This document shows, one piece after another, positions 16,930 to 26,438 of a stretch of DNA of 39,075 bases. Made by a program: the position numbers and the translations under genes. This stretch comes from Obelidium mucronatum (taxonomy: Eukaryota > Chytridiomycota > Chytridiomycetes > Chytridiales > Chytriomycetaceae): assembly GCA_025765595.1 (NCBI GenBank), contig JAIVFH010000250.1, positions 1 through 39,075 of the forward strand. The letters are read 5' to 3'. The notes beneath the pieces are model-generated. The model was given only the letters and a program-made list of their open reading frames with translations. It was not told the origin of the DNA and searched no databases. Within the stretch, counting starts at the first letter, position 1. Every line of letters starts with the position of its first letter.

Positions 16930-19900
16930 ATGAGCCTTCTCCATTTCGTGGCGGTCCTCGCAGCGACTGTTTGCGTCTCTGTCTCAGCACTATCGACTTA
17001 CCAAGATGTCGTTGGAGAAAGCGTTGCATTCAGTGTGAATACTCTCACTGGGCCAGTTTCTTATGGAGGTGGTCCCATCATTGCAAATGCTCAAGTGTAT
17101 ACGGCATACTTTGGCAGTTACGAATACAAGGATGAAATGGATGCCTTTTATGCCGGCCTCACCAATAGTCCAATCTTCGATATGTGTAAGGCAAAGCTGA
17201 AAAACTGATGGCGTCTTTCCAATACTGAAATAACAAGTAATGCAAAATTAGTGACAGAATATAATACCCCAACCCAATCGTTTGGACGTGGGTCCTTGGC
17301 AGGTCGATTGAATACTTCCATTACACTCAACTTCACAAGCTTTCCCACAATGGTATTGGCTCTATACTCCTTGAACAACATCACCCCCAATGGAAACACA
17401 TATATTGCTTTCCATTTCGGCGCTGAGTATGACTCCAATTTTGGTTCGTGTTCTGCATGGTGTGCGTACCATTCCGGTTTTGGTTACAGTAACGGAAATA
17501 CGAGATACTATGCCGTCATGCCCCATTGCTCTGGAGGTTCCACGTGTGGGAATATGGGGTTTGCAAGTATGACATCGGCAGCCTCTCATGAATTGGTTGA
17601 AGCCGCAGCGGATCCTTACCCAGGAAACCTCACTGTTAACGGAATCAGCAAGAGCTACTACGGTTGGCTTGTTGGAGGCGCCGATGCACTTACAGGTGGT
17701 TTACCTAATGGAGAAGGTGAAATTGCCGACCTCTGTGCTTACAAATACTACACGTTTGTTTCTGGCGGAATTACTTATACTGCTCAGAAAATGTGGTCGA
17801 ATTTGGTGAATGGATGTTTTCCTGTTGGTTCAACCTTCACAACGACAACAACAGCAACAACAGCAACTAGTACATCGACTACAATTGCTTCTACTACTGC
17901 CGTTTCTTCGACGTCCACTTCATTAGTGAGTCCACCATGGCCGCCTGTTCCTCCTACTGCCACAAGTGTTGGAAACACTGGTACAGCAGCCCCCTCTCCA
18001 ATTCCTACCAACACAGGAACTGCCACAGTCATTTCCTTTTCCACATTTTACACTACAACTGCGTCTGCTCCATCTACTTTGACTTCGACGTTCAGCTCTA
18101 CCACCACGGTTGTCGCTACTCCTTCAGCTAGTCAAACGCCAGCTGGAACCAGCACCGTTGCTTCTACTACCACCACTGCCATCACCACGTCGCCATCAAC
18201 TCCAACGGCAGCTGCAACCACCACCGTCGCTTCTGTTACCGCCACTGCTGTTACCACTCCACCAGCAACTCCAACTCCAGTTGAAACCACCACCGTTGCT
18301 TCTGCTACCACCACTGCCGTTACCACTCCACCATCAACTCCAACGCCAGCTGGAACCACCACCGTTGCTTCTGCTACCACCACTGCCGTTACCACTCCAC
18401 CATCCACTCCAACTCCAGTTGAAACCACCACCGTCACTTCTGCTACTACGACTGCTGTTGCCACTACTCCAACGCCAGCTGGAACCACTGTCGCTTCTGC
18501 TACCACCACTGCCGTTACCACTCCACCATCTACTCCAACGCCAGCTGGAACCACCACCGTTGCTTCTGCTACCACCACTGCCGTTACCACTCCACCAGCA
18601 ACTCCAACTCCAGCTGGAACCACTACTGCCGCTTCTGCTACTACAACTGCTGTTGCCACTACTCCAACTCCAGCTGGAACCACCACCGTCGCTTCTGCTA
18701 CCACCACTGCTGTTGCCACTACGCCAACGCCAGCTGGAACCACCACCGTCGCTTCTGTTACCACCACTGCTCCACCATCAACTCCAACGCCAGCCGGAAC
18801 CACTACTGCCGCTTCTGCTACCACCATGGCCGTTACCACTCCACCATCTACTCCAACGCCGGCTGGAACCACCACCGTCGCTACTGCTACTACAACTGCT
18901 GTCGCCACTACTCCAACGCCAGCTGGAACCATTACTGCCGCTTCTGCTACCACCACTGCCGTAACCACTCCACCAGCGACGACAACTGCGACTGGATCCT
19001 CTACTGCTATTTCAGCCTCCACTACTCAAACAGTTGGTGGAACTGTGACTGTGTCGGGAACCAGTGTCACTTCGACCACTGTCATTGGAACTCTCACTCT
19101 CGCCGCCACAACAACAACGACTTCGGCAGTATCTACTCCTACGTGCGATCCTCGATTCCCATCCAGCGTCTCAAATCCGTGCCCAGTCAACGCACCACCC
19201 TCTGAGGTAGACACCATTGCGAAAACCATTATTCCAAACAATACGGTTTCCACTCCGTTCACTGGTACATTTAATGCATCTGTTGTACCTCTCCCGACTT
19301 CGTTTGGGTCTTCGAACGATGTCGCATTGAACACATCTTTGGTTCAAATAACTGCAGTCCTGACTCCCGGAGCACCGCTTGCGTTTAATGGTGTGCCTTT
19401 GCCAACAAGTTCGAATGTTCAGCTGAATGGAATCGTTGTTGGATTCACGTCTCCTGGATATTTGGTTAGTTCAATCACAGAGATTAAGGATTTGATAACT
19501 GAAATTTACGTCTCATAATTAGTTCAATGGTGTTCCGATTACTCATACCTATAACAATGAATCATCCTTCACAATTCAAGCGGCCACTATTCCAAATGGT
19601 GTTCAATTCTCCTACATTCTTCCGCAGTTTATCCAGAGTCAGTGGTACGCCTTGTTCCTGAACAGCAACAAGACCAATCTGCTCATTACGATTAATACTG
19701 GAACTGAAGTATTGGGTTCTGTGTCGGTGAACGTTACTGAAATTGGTGTCGGTCGCAAAAGGAGAGATAACTCTTTCACCTTCTTTAACGGAGCGACCCC
19801 CATCAACGCCGCTGCTACTTCGACATCTTCGGTGACTGCTAGTGGCTCGACTTGCACCAGTGCTGCTAGTCAAACAACTTGCACGGGTTCCGCTACAGTG

Positions 19901-20551
19901 ACAAGCACCACTTGCACAGGTATCAAGCCCACCACAACTTGCACTGGTACAGCTGGTCAAACTTTGCCTGCTTCTCAAGCATCTCAAGCGACTTCTTCAA
20001 GCTGCTCCGTGACATCTGCTAAAACCGCTACATCAACCTCTTCACCAACAGGAGCAGCACAAACAGCTTCTTCATTACTTCCACCTACATACGCTCCAGG
20101 AGCAGTTCAACCCTCTGGTACTTACATTGCTCCTGCATCCAATGCGCCTGCTGCTGGATCTGCTCCTTATGCCGCTCCTGCCCCCAACGCTCCCAGCCCG
20201 TCTAGTAGTGGAATTGCAGCAAATCCGTATGCTGCACCTCCCGCTTCGAATGCTCCTGGATCCGCTCCTGGACAAGTCAATCCATACGTTGCACCGGCGG
20301 CATCAAATGCACCTGTATCTGTCGCGTATAATCCCTCCGCTACCTCTAACGCCCCCGCTGGTGGGGCGGGTAGTCCTTCCACCGCAGCCCAATATGTTGC
20401 GCCAGCATTCAACAATCCAGGCACCACAAATAACGCGCTACCACCATCAGCTACCAATAATGCCAATTTACTCAAGTCAAACTCCAAGAAAACATGCATT
20501 CCCAAAATAATTTCTGTGCTGGTCGTCAGTTACAGTGTTTTGTATATGTGA
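16930..20551 (+). CDS. Large secreted mucin-like protein with EXORDIUM-like/HExxE domain
   Basis: Exons 16930-17185, 17252-19464 and 19523-20551 encode 1165 residues; introns are 66 and 58 nt. Residues 1-20 form a signal peptide (MSLLHFVAVLAATVCVSVSA). A Cys-containing globular domain (about 40-285) has AYFGSYEY, SHELVEAAADPYPG around residue 198 and GEIADLCAYKYY. The HELxE and GEIADLC pair recalls plant EXORDIUM (phosphate-induced) proteins and zinc-binding HExxE sites; I remember this resemblance and have not verified it. Residues about 290-690 are Thr/Pro/Ser repeats, likely O-glycosylated. A second beta-rich region follows, then a Cys/Thr and a Pro/Ala/Asn-rich stalk. The tail is hydrophobic (PKIISVLVVSYSVLYM), compatible with a GPI-anchor signal. 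Likely a cell-surface or wall protein. Confidence 0.8.
18130..18990 (+). repeat. Coding tandem repeat, about 14 units of 57-69 bp (Thr/Pro/Ala-rich)
   Basis: The unit encodes TPTPAGTTTVASATTTAVTT plus optional PPS or PPA, so lengths alternate between about 19-20 and 23 residues. Variants include TPTPVETTT and TPTAAATTT. Unit count and order come from reading the translation. The repeat keeps the frame throughout and opens long false frames on both strands. Confidence 0.85.
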
Positions 20552-20668
20552 ACAAGCGGGGGGAAAAGCACCCACCTATCATGTTTCTTTTTTTCTGTTA
20601 TAGATATAGTAGTACAGTAGTAGAAATATAGTAAATCAAGAGTCTTTTTTATGTCTATTGGATCATTT

Positions 20669-22780
20669 CTATTGCTTTATTATCACCAGGGATTCATAGT
20701 CAGTTATCTGTGATACTTGAATTCCCATAATTGGAGAATACGCGGACGCATCAGAAAATGCACCAATCACAGGAGTCAGACGATTTACCAAACAAACCCT
20801 TGTTTCTATATCTACAGATGTTGTACTGAGGAACCATCGACCACCCAAACAGATCAATTCGGAATCGTGTGCGGGGTTCTTGTCCGTGACTAGACAAAAG
20901 ACAGAACCCCCCGAAACAATACCCAGTTTCATTGCATACAAGGACTTGGGGGAATAATCCGACGGTATACTCGCTGTGATGGAACCATCCATTTCAATAG
21001 CCAACACCAACCCTGCCGAGCTACACCCAAACGCCAGGCTCTCCGACATGAACTTCCAAAGAAAGGAAGGAAACGGGTTATACCAACCATCCTCCGACAT
21101 ACGCATCGCCCATAAAACAACAGTCAGTAATTCACACAGAGCAGTTTCTTTGGGAAATGCTTCCAACAAGGACTGCCGGATTACCGTCCCACCCGCGGCC
21201 GCCATCGTTGCTTGCTTGCGCATGTTCCTTGCGGCAATGGAAATATCCATCTTCCTGTGCTGCAGTTCATCACAGAAACCTAAGTATCCGTATCGCCTAG
21301 CACCGCGATCAAGATAGTCAAACACCTTGTTGATGAGGAATACATTTGGTTTCCCCTCCAACAGCCCTGTTTCAACGGCAATCAAAATCAGCACTTGAGA
21401 CACGGCAACATGCATTCGATCAGTGTTGTTGTGTTTCCCGGCAAGGTTATCTGAAGGCTTGAACTGCAGAGTTCCAAAGATGTATGCAAAGTCCAAAACT
21501 TCCATCCACGTTGCCGGCGCCACCGGTGGCCCTAATCCCTTGAAAGAAGCAATTGAAGTATTGTAACAAACGAGATCAACACCATTCGCGTGGATATCGC
21601 AAATTGTTGGCTCTAAATTCATATTTGCAGTGATTCGGAAAACCTCTTGCATCGTTCGTCCCTCTCGATTCAACCCCACAGGGGCGAACCAATTTCGATT
21701 GTTACTCAAAGCCGCTATACAATCGAATTGCAGAAGCGGGAATGTACACGCTGCCAACCAGTTCACCACCACGTCATCCCGCGTCGTGTAATCAAACTGC
21801 TGCGTGAACCCAGCCACAGCCTGAACGCCAAAATAATAGTCCTGGATCTGGCTACATCCTCGCGATAACATGAATTGAACCAGCTTCTTTTTAAACTCAG
21901 GCTCCGTTGGCTCCAAAAACCCCAAAATCACGCCTACATCTTCACGATACTGTTTCAGCTGCGCCGTAATCATCTCATGCGGCGCATTGCAAGCGTAAAA
22001 CTCAACAACAGTCTCAATAGCAGTCAAGATACTACTTCGAGAAACAACCGTCCTCGAACAACTCCCACTCAAACAGCAGCACGTGTAATACAAATTCCGA
22101 CTGAGAATTGCTTCCTGTAAAGTCCAGATTCTGGAATTATAGACTGAAAGGGCTTCTGAAAACCTTCGTATGCGGTTTCTTATTTCTGCACAATCCTCGC
22201 CGCCATACTTTTTCCCTGCTCTACATGTCGCGGCGCGTTCGAAATCTACGCCAACCAGTTCATCCAGCTTGATTTTCTCAGGGCATGTTAAACAGACATA
22301 TGCTTTCACGGCTTTGGAATAAATGTCGCGCATGATTCCGATTTGGTGGCATTTGTCGGAAGGGTTGGTTTGGTCAATGCTGAAGAAATCCACCCAGAGA
22401 GGCATTTTGGTTGTATCTGCGAGGGCTGTGATCCGGTCGAGTTTTTCGGGAGATGAAACGAGGAGGTTGAGGCGGTTTGAGCGGTGGTGTTGTTGTGGTG
22501 AGACTTTTCCCCAGACATGTGATACGACATTGTAAGGAACAGAGAAACCAGGAGCTGTTGAAAGGAGATATTTCTCAGGGATTATTTCGAGGGGTTGTGG
22601 TGGTGGTGCTGGTGGCGGCGAGACCGTTGGTGGCGATACTTGTTCTCGAGGAATGGAGTTTGTTGATCCTTTCTGAGTCGACGGCTTTTTCTTTTTGGTC
22701 GGCTTTGGGCTCAAAACTTGGCTTTTCGACGCGTTCAATATCGCCGGTTCAACTTTGTGCTTTGATGGACGACATCCCAT
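20669..22780 (-). CDS. HET (heterokaryon incompatibility)-like domain protein with N-myristoylation signal
   Basis: A single exon of 703 residues from the ATG at 22780. An upstream in-frame ATG at 22864 would add 28 residues, but the internal start gives MGCRPS, a good N-myristoylation motif with an adjacent cysteine for palmitoylation. A Lys/Pro-rich linker follows. At about residues 83-160 the HET-type signature appears: YNVVSHVWG, then MPLWVDFFSIDQTNPSDK, IGIMRDIYSKAVKAYVCL and, further on, SRIWTLQEAILSRNLYY. HET domains are linked to self/nonself recognition and cell death in filamentous fungi, but many fungal copies have unknown roles. The C-terminal ~450 residues match nothing I can name. 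Predicted location is the inner face of a membrane. Confidence 0.75.
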   Translation of the reverse strand: MGCRPSKHKVEPAILNASKSQVLSPKPTKKKKPSTQKGSTNSIPREQVSPPTVSPPPAPPPQPLEIIPEKYLLSTAPGFSVPYNVVSHVWGKVSPQQHHRSNRLNLLVSSPEKLDRITALADTTKMPLWVDFFSIDQTNPSDKCHQIGIMRDIYSKAVKAYVCLTCPEKIKLDELVGVDFERAATCRAGKKYGGEDCAEIRNRIRRFSEALSVYNSRIWTLQEAILSRNLYYTCCCLSGSCSRTVVSRSSILTAIETVVEFYACNAPHEMITAQLKQYREDVGVILGFLEPTEPEFKKKLVQFMLSRGCSQIQDYYFGVQAVAGFTQQFDYTTRDDVVVNWLAACTFPLLQFDCIAALSNNRNWFAPVGLNREGRTMQEVFRITANMNLEPTICDIHANGVDLVCYNTSIASFKGLGPPVAPATWMEVLDFAYIFGTLQFKPSDNLAGKHNNTDRMHVAVSQVLILIAVETGLLEGKPNVFLINKVFDYLDRGARRYGYLGFCDELQHRKMDISIAARNMRKQATMAAAGGTVIRQSLLEAFPKETALCELLTVVLWAMRMSEDGWYNPFPSFLWKFMSESLAFGCSSAGLVLAIEMDGSITASIPSDYSPKSLYAMKLGIVSGGSVFCLVTDKNPAHDSELICLGGRWFLSTTSVDIETRVCLVNRLTPVIGAFSDASAYSPIMGIQVSQITDYESLVIIKQ

Positions 22781-22992
22781 TGTTTTTATCTGCCCATTAT
22801 TATCCTTTTTTTCTATCAAAAGTGATTCCAATATTCTTCTATACGAGAATATACGTGCCATCATTTATCAATGTTCTACTACAAATACACAAAGCGAAAT
22901 ATACAAGAAGAAGAAAAAAAATTAATACCGAGTTTACAATAAGCCACCCCCACTCGTCAGGGATTGCTAAAAAAACGCACACAACAAGCTTT

Positions 22993-25900
22993 TTAACCAA
23001 ACAGAGCCCCATCCATAATCGTAACGACAAACGGATGACCCAGTATCTGATCCAACGAAATCCGCTTTTCAGGGGCAGGATGCAACATTGCCTTGATCAA
23101 TTCCACCAGCGGCGGCGAGACTCTCTTCAATTGTGTTGTACATTCCGAGAAATCATGCCTTCGTAGCCGTTGCCAGTGGTTTCCGTTTTCAGGAAGAATA
23201 ATGTTGGTCGCGATTTCAAATATTATGAGACCGAGGCTAAAAAAAAAAAGTGTTTTGATTTTAGTATTCCGAAAACCGTATCATAAGTAAAACAGTTGAA
23301 GAAACCTGAAAATGTCGCATTCTTTGCCATATCGGGATTCCATAACCTCAGGTGCAATATAAGTCCGGTCACCTTCCCTCTCAAACCCTTTGGGCTACAA
23401 TTATACAGAAGTACATCGTCAAAATGGGTGAAAATACACTTAAAAAAAATGTTGACAACTCACCACAGGTAAAAAAGTGGCACACCCAAAATCCCCAATC
23501 TTCAAAGCCCCTGATCCTGGAATATCACCAGCCCATTCATCATTTCCACCACCACCAATCAGTATATTCCCCGGTTTCAAATCCAAATGCAATACATCGC
23601 ATGAATGCATCTCCTTCAACCCTGCCGCTATCTGCCCCAGGATCCCCCAGATCACAAACTCTTCCACTCCACCGCTGCCGGAAGCGCTCTTTTTCTCTAC
23701 ATACTCTTGTAATGTCCCGCCGCCACAAAACTCCATTACGAGATAGAGGGATGCGTATTGTTCCCATGCGGTATGCAGTCGTACAATGTGTCGCGGGTTT
23801 TGGGATGTTAGTGTGTATTGAATGACGAGTTCTTGGAGTTGGAAACGGCGGTCTTTTGGGCCTGATATTCTGTTTCGCGTTTTCTTTACTGCGTAGAATG
23901 TATTTGATGACGATGATGATGATGTTGTTGTTGGTTTTTTGGAGTGTTCGAGGAAAGTGGCTTCCGTTGATGTTGATTGAGCTAAAGAGTTGTTGGTGTT
24001 GCTGTTAAGGTGGCGATGGTTGTGGTTGTGGTGATGGTGGTGGTGGTGGTGAATTTGCTGGACTTTAAAGACATCGGCAAAAGATCCCCGACCGAGACGG
24101 TGGATTATTTTGTAGTGGGCTGAAAGATGATCGGTAGGTAGTTTGTTTGCTCCTACTTCAAACTGTCGTGGTGGATCTGGAATGAAACACTGTGTTAGAG
24201 AGAAGATTCACGATAAGAAGTGATTGCGGTATGAGAGATGGCGGTGTGAAAAGAAAAAAAAAAAGAAACAAGATACACCGCCTTTGGCGGTATGAAAAGA
24301 AAGACAAGAAACAAGATACACCGCCTTCGGCGGTATTCATTCACCGCCTACGGCGGTATGAACAGAAAAAAAAAAGAAACAAGATACACCGCCTTTGGCG
24401 GTATGAAAAGAAAGACAAGTAACAAGATTCACCGCCTTAGGCGGTATAAATTCACCGCCTTTGGTGGTATTCATTCACCGCCTACGGCGGTATGAAAAGA
24501 AAAAAAAAAAGAAACAAGATTCACCGCCTTCGGCGGTATGAAAAGAAAGACAAGTAACAAGATTCACCGCCTTAGGCGGTATAAATTCACCGCCTTTGGC
24601 GGTATTCATTCACCGCCTTAGGCGGTATGAAAAGAAAAAAAAAAGAAACAAGATACACCGCCTTTGGCGGTATGAAAGCAAAGACAAGAAACAAGATACA
24701 CCGCCTTCGGCGGTATTCATTCACCGCCAACGGCGGTATGAAAAGAAAAAAAGGAAACAAGATTCAGCGCCTTCGGCGGTATTCATTCACCGCCTTTGGC
24801 GGTATTCATTCACCGCCTACGGCGGTATGAAAAGAAAAAAAAAGAAACAAGATACACCGCCTTCGGCGGTATAGATTCACCGCCTTCGGCGGTATCGATT
24901 CATCGCCTTCGGCGGTTTTAATTCACCGCCTTCGGCAGTATAAATTCACCGCCTTCGGCGGTATAAATTCACCGCCTTCGGCGGTATCAATTCAAAAAAA
25001 AAAAAAAAACCATACATTGAAACTTTGAACGCTTCAAAATCTCAATACCATTCCAATCCAAAACATGAGAATAAGCATAATTCGGATCATTCAAATCAGC
25101 AGCAAAAGAAGCAGCTCCAACCATTCCTCCAGCACCAACACCCCCTCCCATACCAAGACTTAAACCACTCGGACCAAGAACACCAGCATTTAAAAGAGCC
25201 AAATGATGCGCTCCACCTGCTTGTTGAGCAGTGGGTGTCTTTTGGTTGTTTGTATTTTCATTGACTGGAGTAGATCCATCCAAGTTTTTCGAAGACGAAG
25301 ACGCAAAAACATCAATCATATAGTCTGCAGTGGGAGTAACACGATGAGGATCGTAATCATCAGAATCATCCTCTTGATGTGATAGTTGCGGAGGATCAAA
25401 TGATGAAGAGCACATTTGTTCATCGCCGTCCTCGTCGACATCATCGCCACTCTTGTCAAATAATAGAGAATGGGGCAGTTCGAATGGCGATGAACGCGGC
25501 GAAAAAGACGCGAACGCCGACGACAGCGACGAAGAAAAGACGGACGCGCGCGACGGCGACGACGCAAACTGCTGCTTGAACGGCGACGGCGCAGTTGACG
25601 CCGCCGCATATTCCTCACGCTTCTTTTTCGGCGGCTTTGCCGCAAACGGATCGTCGCCGTCGTCGTCCTCGTCGTCCTCGTCGTCGCCGGCGGCGCCCAT
25701 TCCGAGTCCGAGGCCGAGGCCAGCGACGCGCCGGCTGAACGGCGTCGGCGGCGGCGGCATCTGCATTTTGTACGCCGGCTTTGGCGCGCTGCCGTACCGC
25801 TTCGACGGCGAGTCGGCCGCGTCGTCGTCGTCGTTGTCGTTGTTGGCGTTGTTGGCGTTGTTGGCGTTCGAGTTGCGGCGGAAGCGCGCGCTGTTTGCCG

Positions 25901-26350
25901 CCTTCGGAAGCGGCTTCTTGGCGCTGCTCGCGCTGGCGCTGGCGCTGGAGAGGGCGGGCGGCGCGTGCGGACTCGGCAGCGCGAAGCTGAACACATTCGC
26001 ATTCGAGTTGGCGTTCGAGTTGGACGGCGTCAGCGGCGCTTTGCGCCCAGAGAGACAAGCGACGGGCGCCAGCGTGCTTTCTGCGGTTAAAACAGATTAA
26101 AAGAATTAAAGGAATTAAAAGAATGCATTAAAGCAAAAGTAGAAGTAGTAAAAGTAAAAGTTTTACCCTTCACGGGCGTGTTGGGCTGGAACTGCCACGC
26201 CAGCAGCTCGACACTCGCCTCCGACGCCTGCGATGTCGCTTCGCTGCTGGCGCTCGAACTCGTTGCGCTGCGCTGCCGGAAGCCGGGCGACGAAAACGCG
26301 ACAGGCGACGGCCGCACGAGGAACGGCTTCGTGTTTGCGCTGTGGTCCAT
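22993..26350 (-). CDS. WEE1: WEE1-family protein kinase
   Basis: Five exons (26350-26167, 26080-25016, 24176-23464, 23394-23306, 23236-22993) encode 764 residues with consistent phases. The first ~415 residues are low-complexity, Ser/Ala/Asn/Asp-rich, with several SP sites, as in other WEE1 regulatory regions. The kinase domain starts near residue 438: GRGSFADVF loop, AVKK with Lys514, VLHLDLKPGNILI with catalytic Asp615, DFG at Asp645, then GDRTYIAPEVM. The HLDLKP form of the catalytic loop and the EGDRTYIAPE segment are WEE1/MYT1 hallmarks. WEE1 phosphorylates CDK1 on tyrosine to hold G2. Odd: a roughly 55-residue His/Asn/Ser-rich insert between the Gly loop and Lys514, and an 839-nt intron filled with hairpin repeats. 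MYT1 is less likely, as no membrane segment follows the kinase domain. Confidence 0.87.
24277..24985. repeat. Array of 23 hairpin-forming units (ACCGCC-NNN-GGCGGT) within a WEE1 intron
   Basis: Each unit has the 6-bp inverted repeat ACCGCC/GGCGGT around a 3-nt loop. The loop varies (TTC, TTT, TAC, TTA, AAC) while both arms are almost invariant; I count four single-base arm changes in 23 units. Units are joined by ATTCATTC, ATAAATTC or a longer purine linker of the type ATGAAAAGA-A-run-GAAACAAGAT. The last six units are closely spaced. The array lies within the intron 25015-24177 (5' splice GTATGG, 3' splice CCAG), so it is transcribed in WEE1 pre-mRNA and each unit can fold as RNA on either strand. 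Confidence 0.9.
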
Positions 26351-26438
26351 TAAATCTCTTTTTTATTTGTTTTATTTTATTTATTATTTTTAAATAAACA
26401 CAACAATTGGTCGCCGCAAAAGCGCCTCGAGAGGCGCA
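26351..26438. promoter_or_regulatory. Divergent WEE1-GUP1 spacer, TTTTA-rich
   Basis: 88 bp lie between the start codons, the same length as the PPIL1-NRDE2 spacer. The WEE1 side is a TTTTATT/TTTAT tract (about 26356-26395); the GUP1 side is GC-richer, with CGCCTCGAGAGGCG at about 26424, a perfect 14-bp palindrome just before the GUP1 ATG. A bidirectional promoter is inferred. Confidence 0.5.

Noticed and set aside
18110..19022. Long open frames on both strands across the Thr/Pro repeat (284 codons plus, 296 codons minus)
   Set aside because: They are shadows of the in-frame tandem repeat of the secreted protein; composition is monotonous Leu/Pro or Val/Ala and they lack independent start context.
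24192..24874. Open frames through the hairpin array (Arg/Lys-rich peptides)
   Set aside because: Generated by the repeat unit itself; no conserved motif, and the region is bounded by WEE1 splice sites.
24277..24985. Possible CRISPR array
   Set aside because: Units are 15-nt palindromes with short, repeated linkers rather than unique spacers, in a eukaryotic intron, without cas genes.
25316..26100. Overlapping long frames opposite or offset to WEE1 exon 2
   Set aside because: Same GC effect; Arg- or Ala-rich sequences without motifs, whereas the WEE1 frame splices correctly to the kinase domain.
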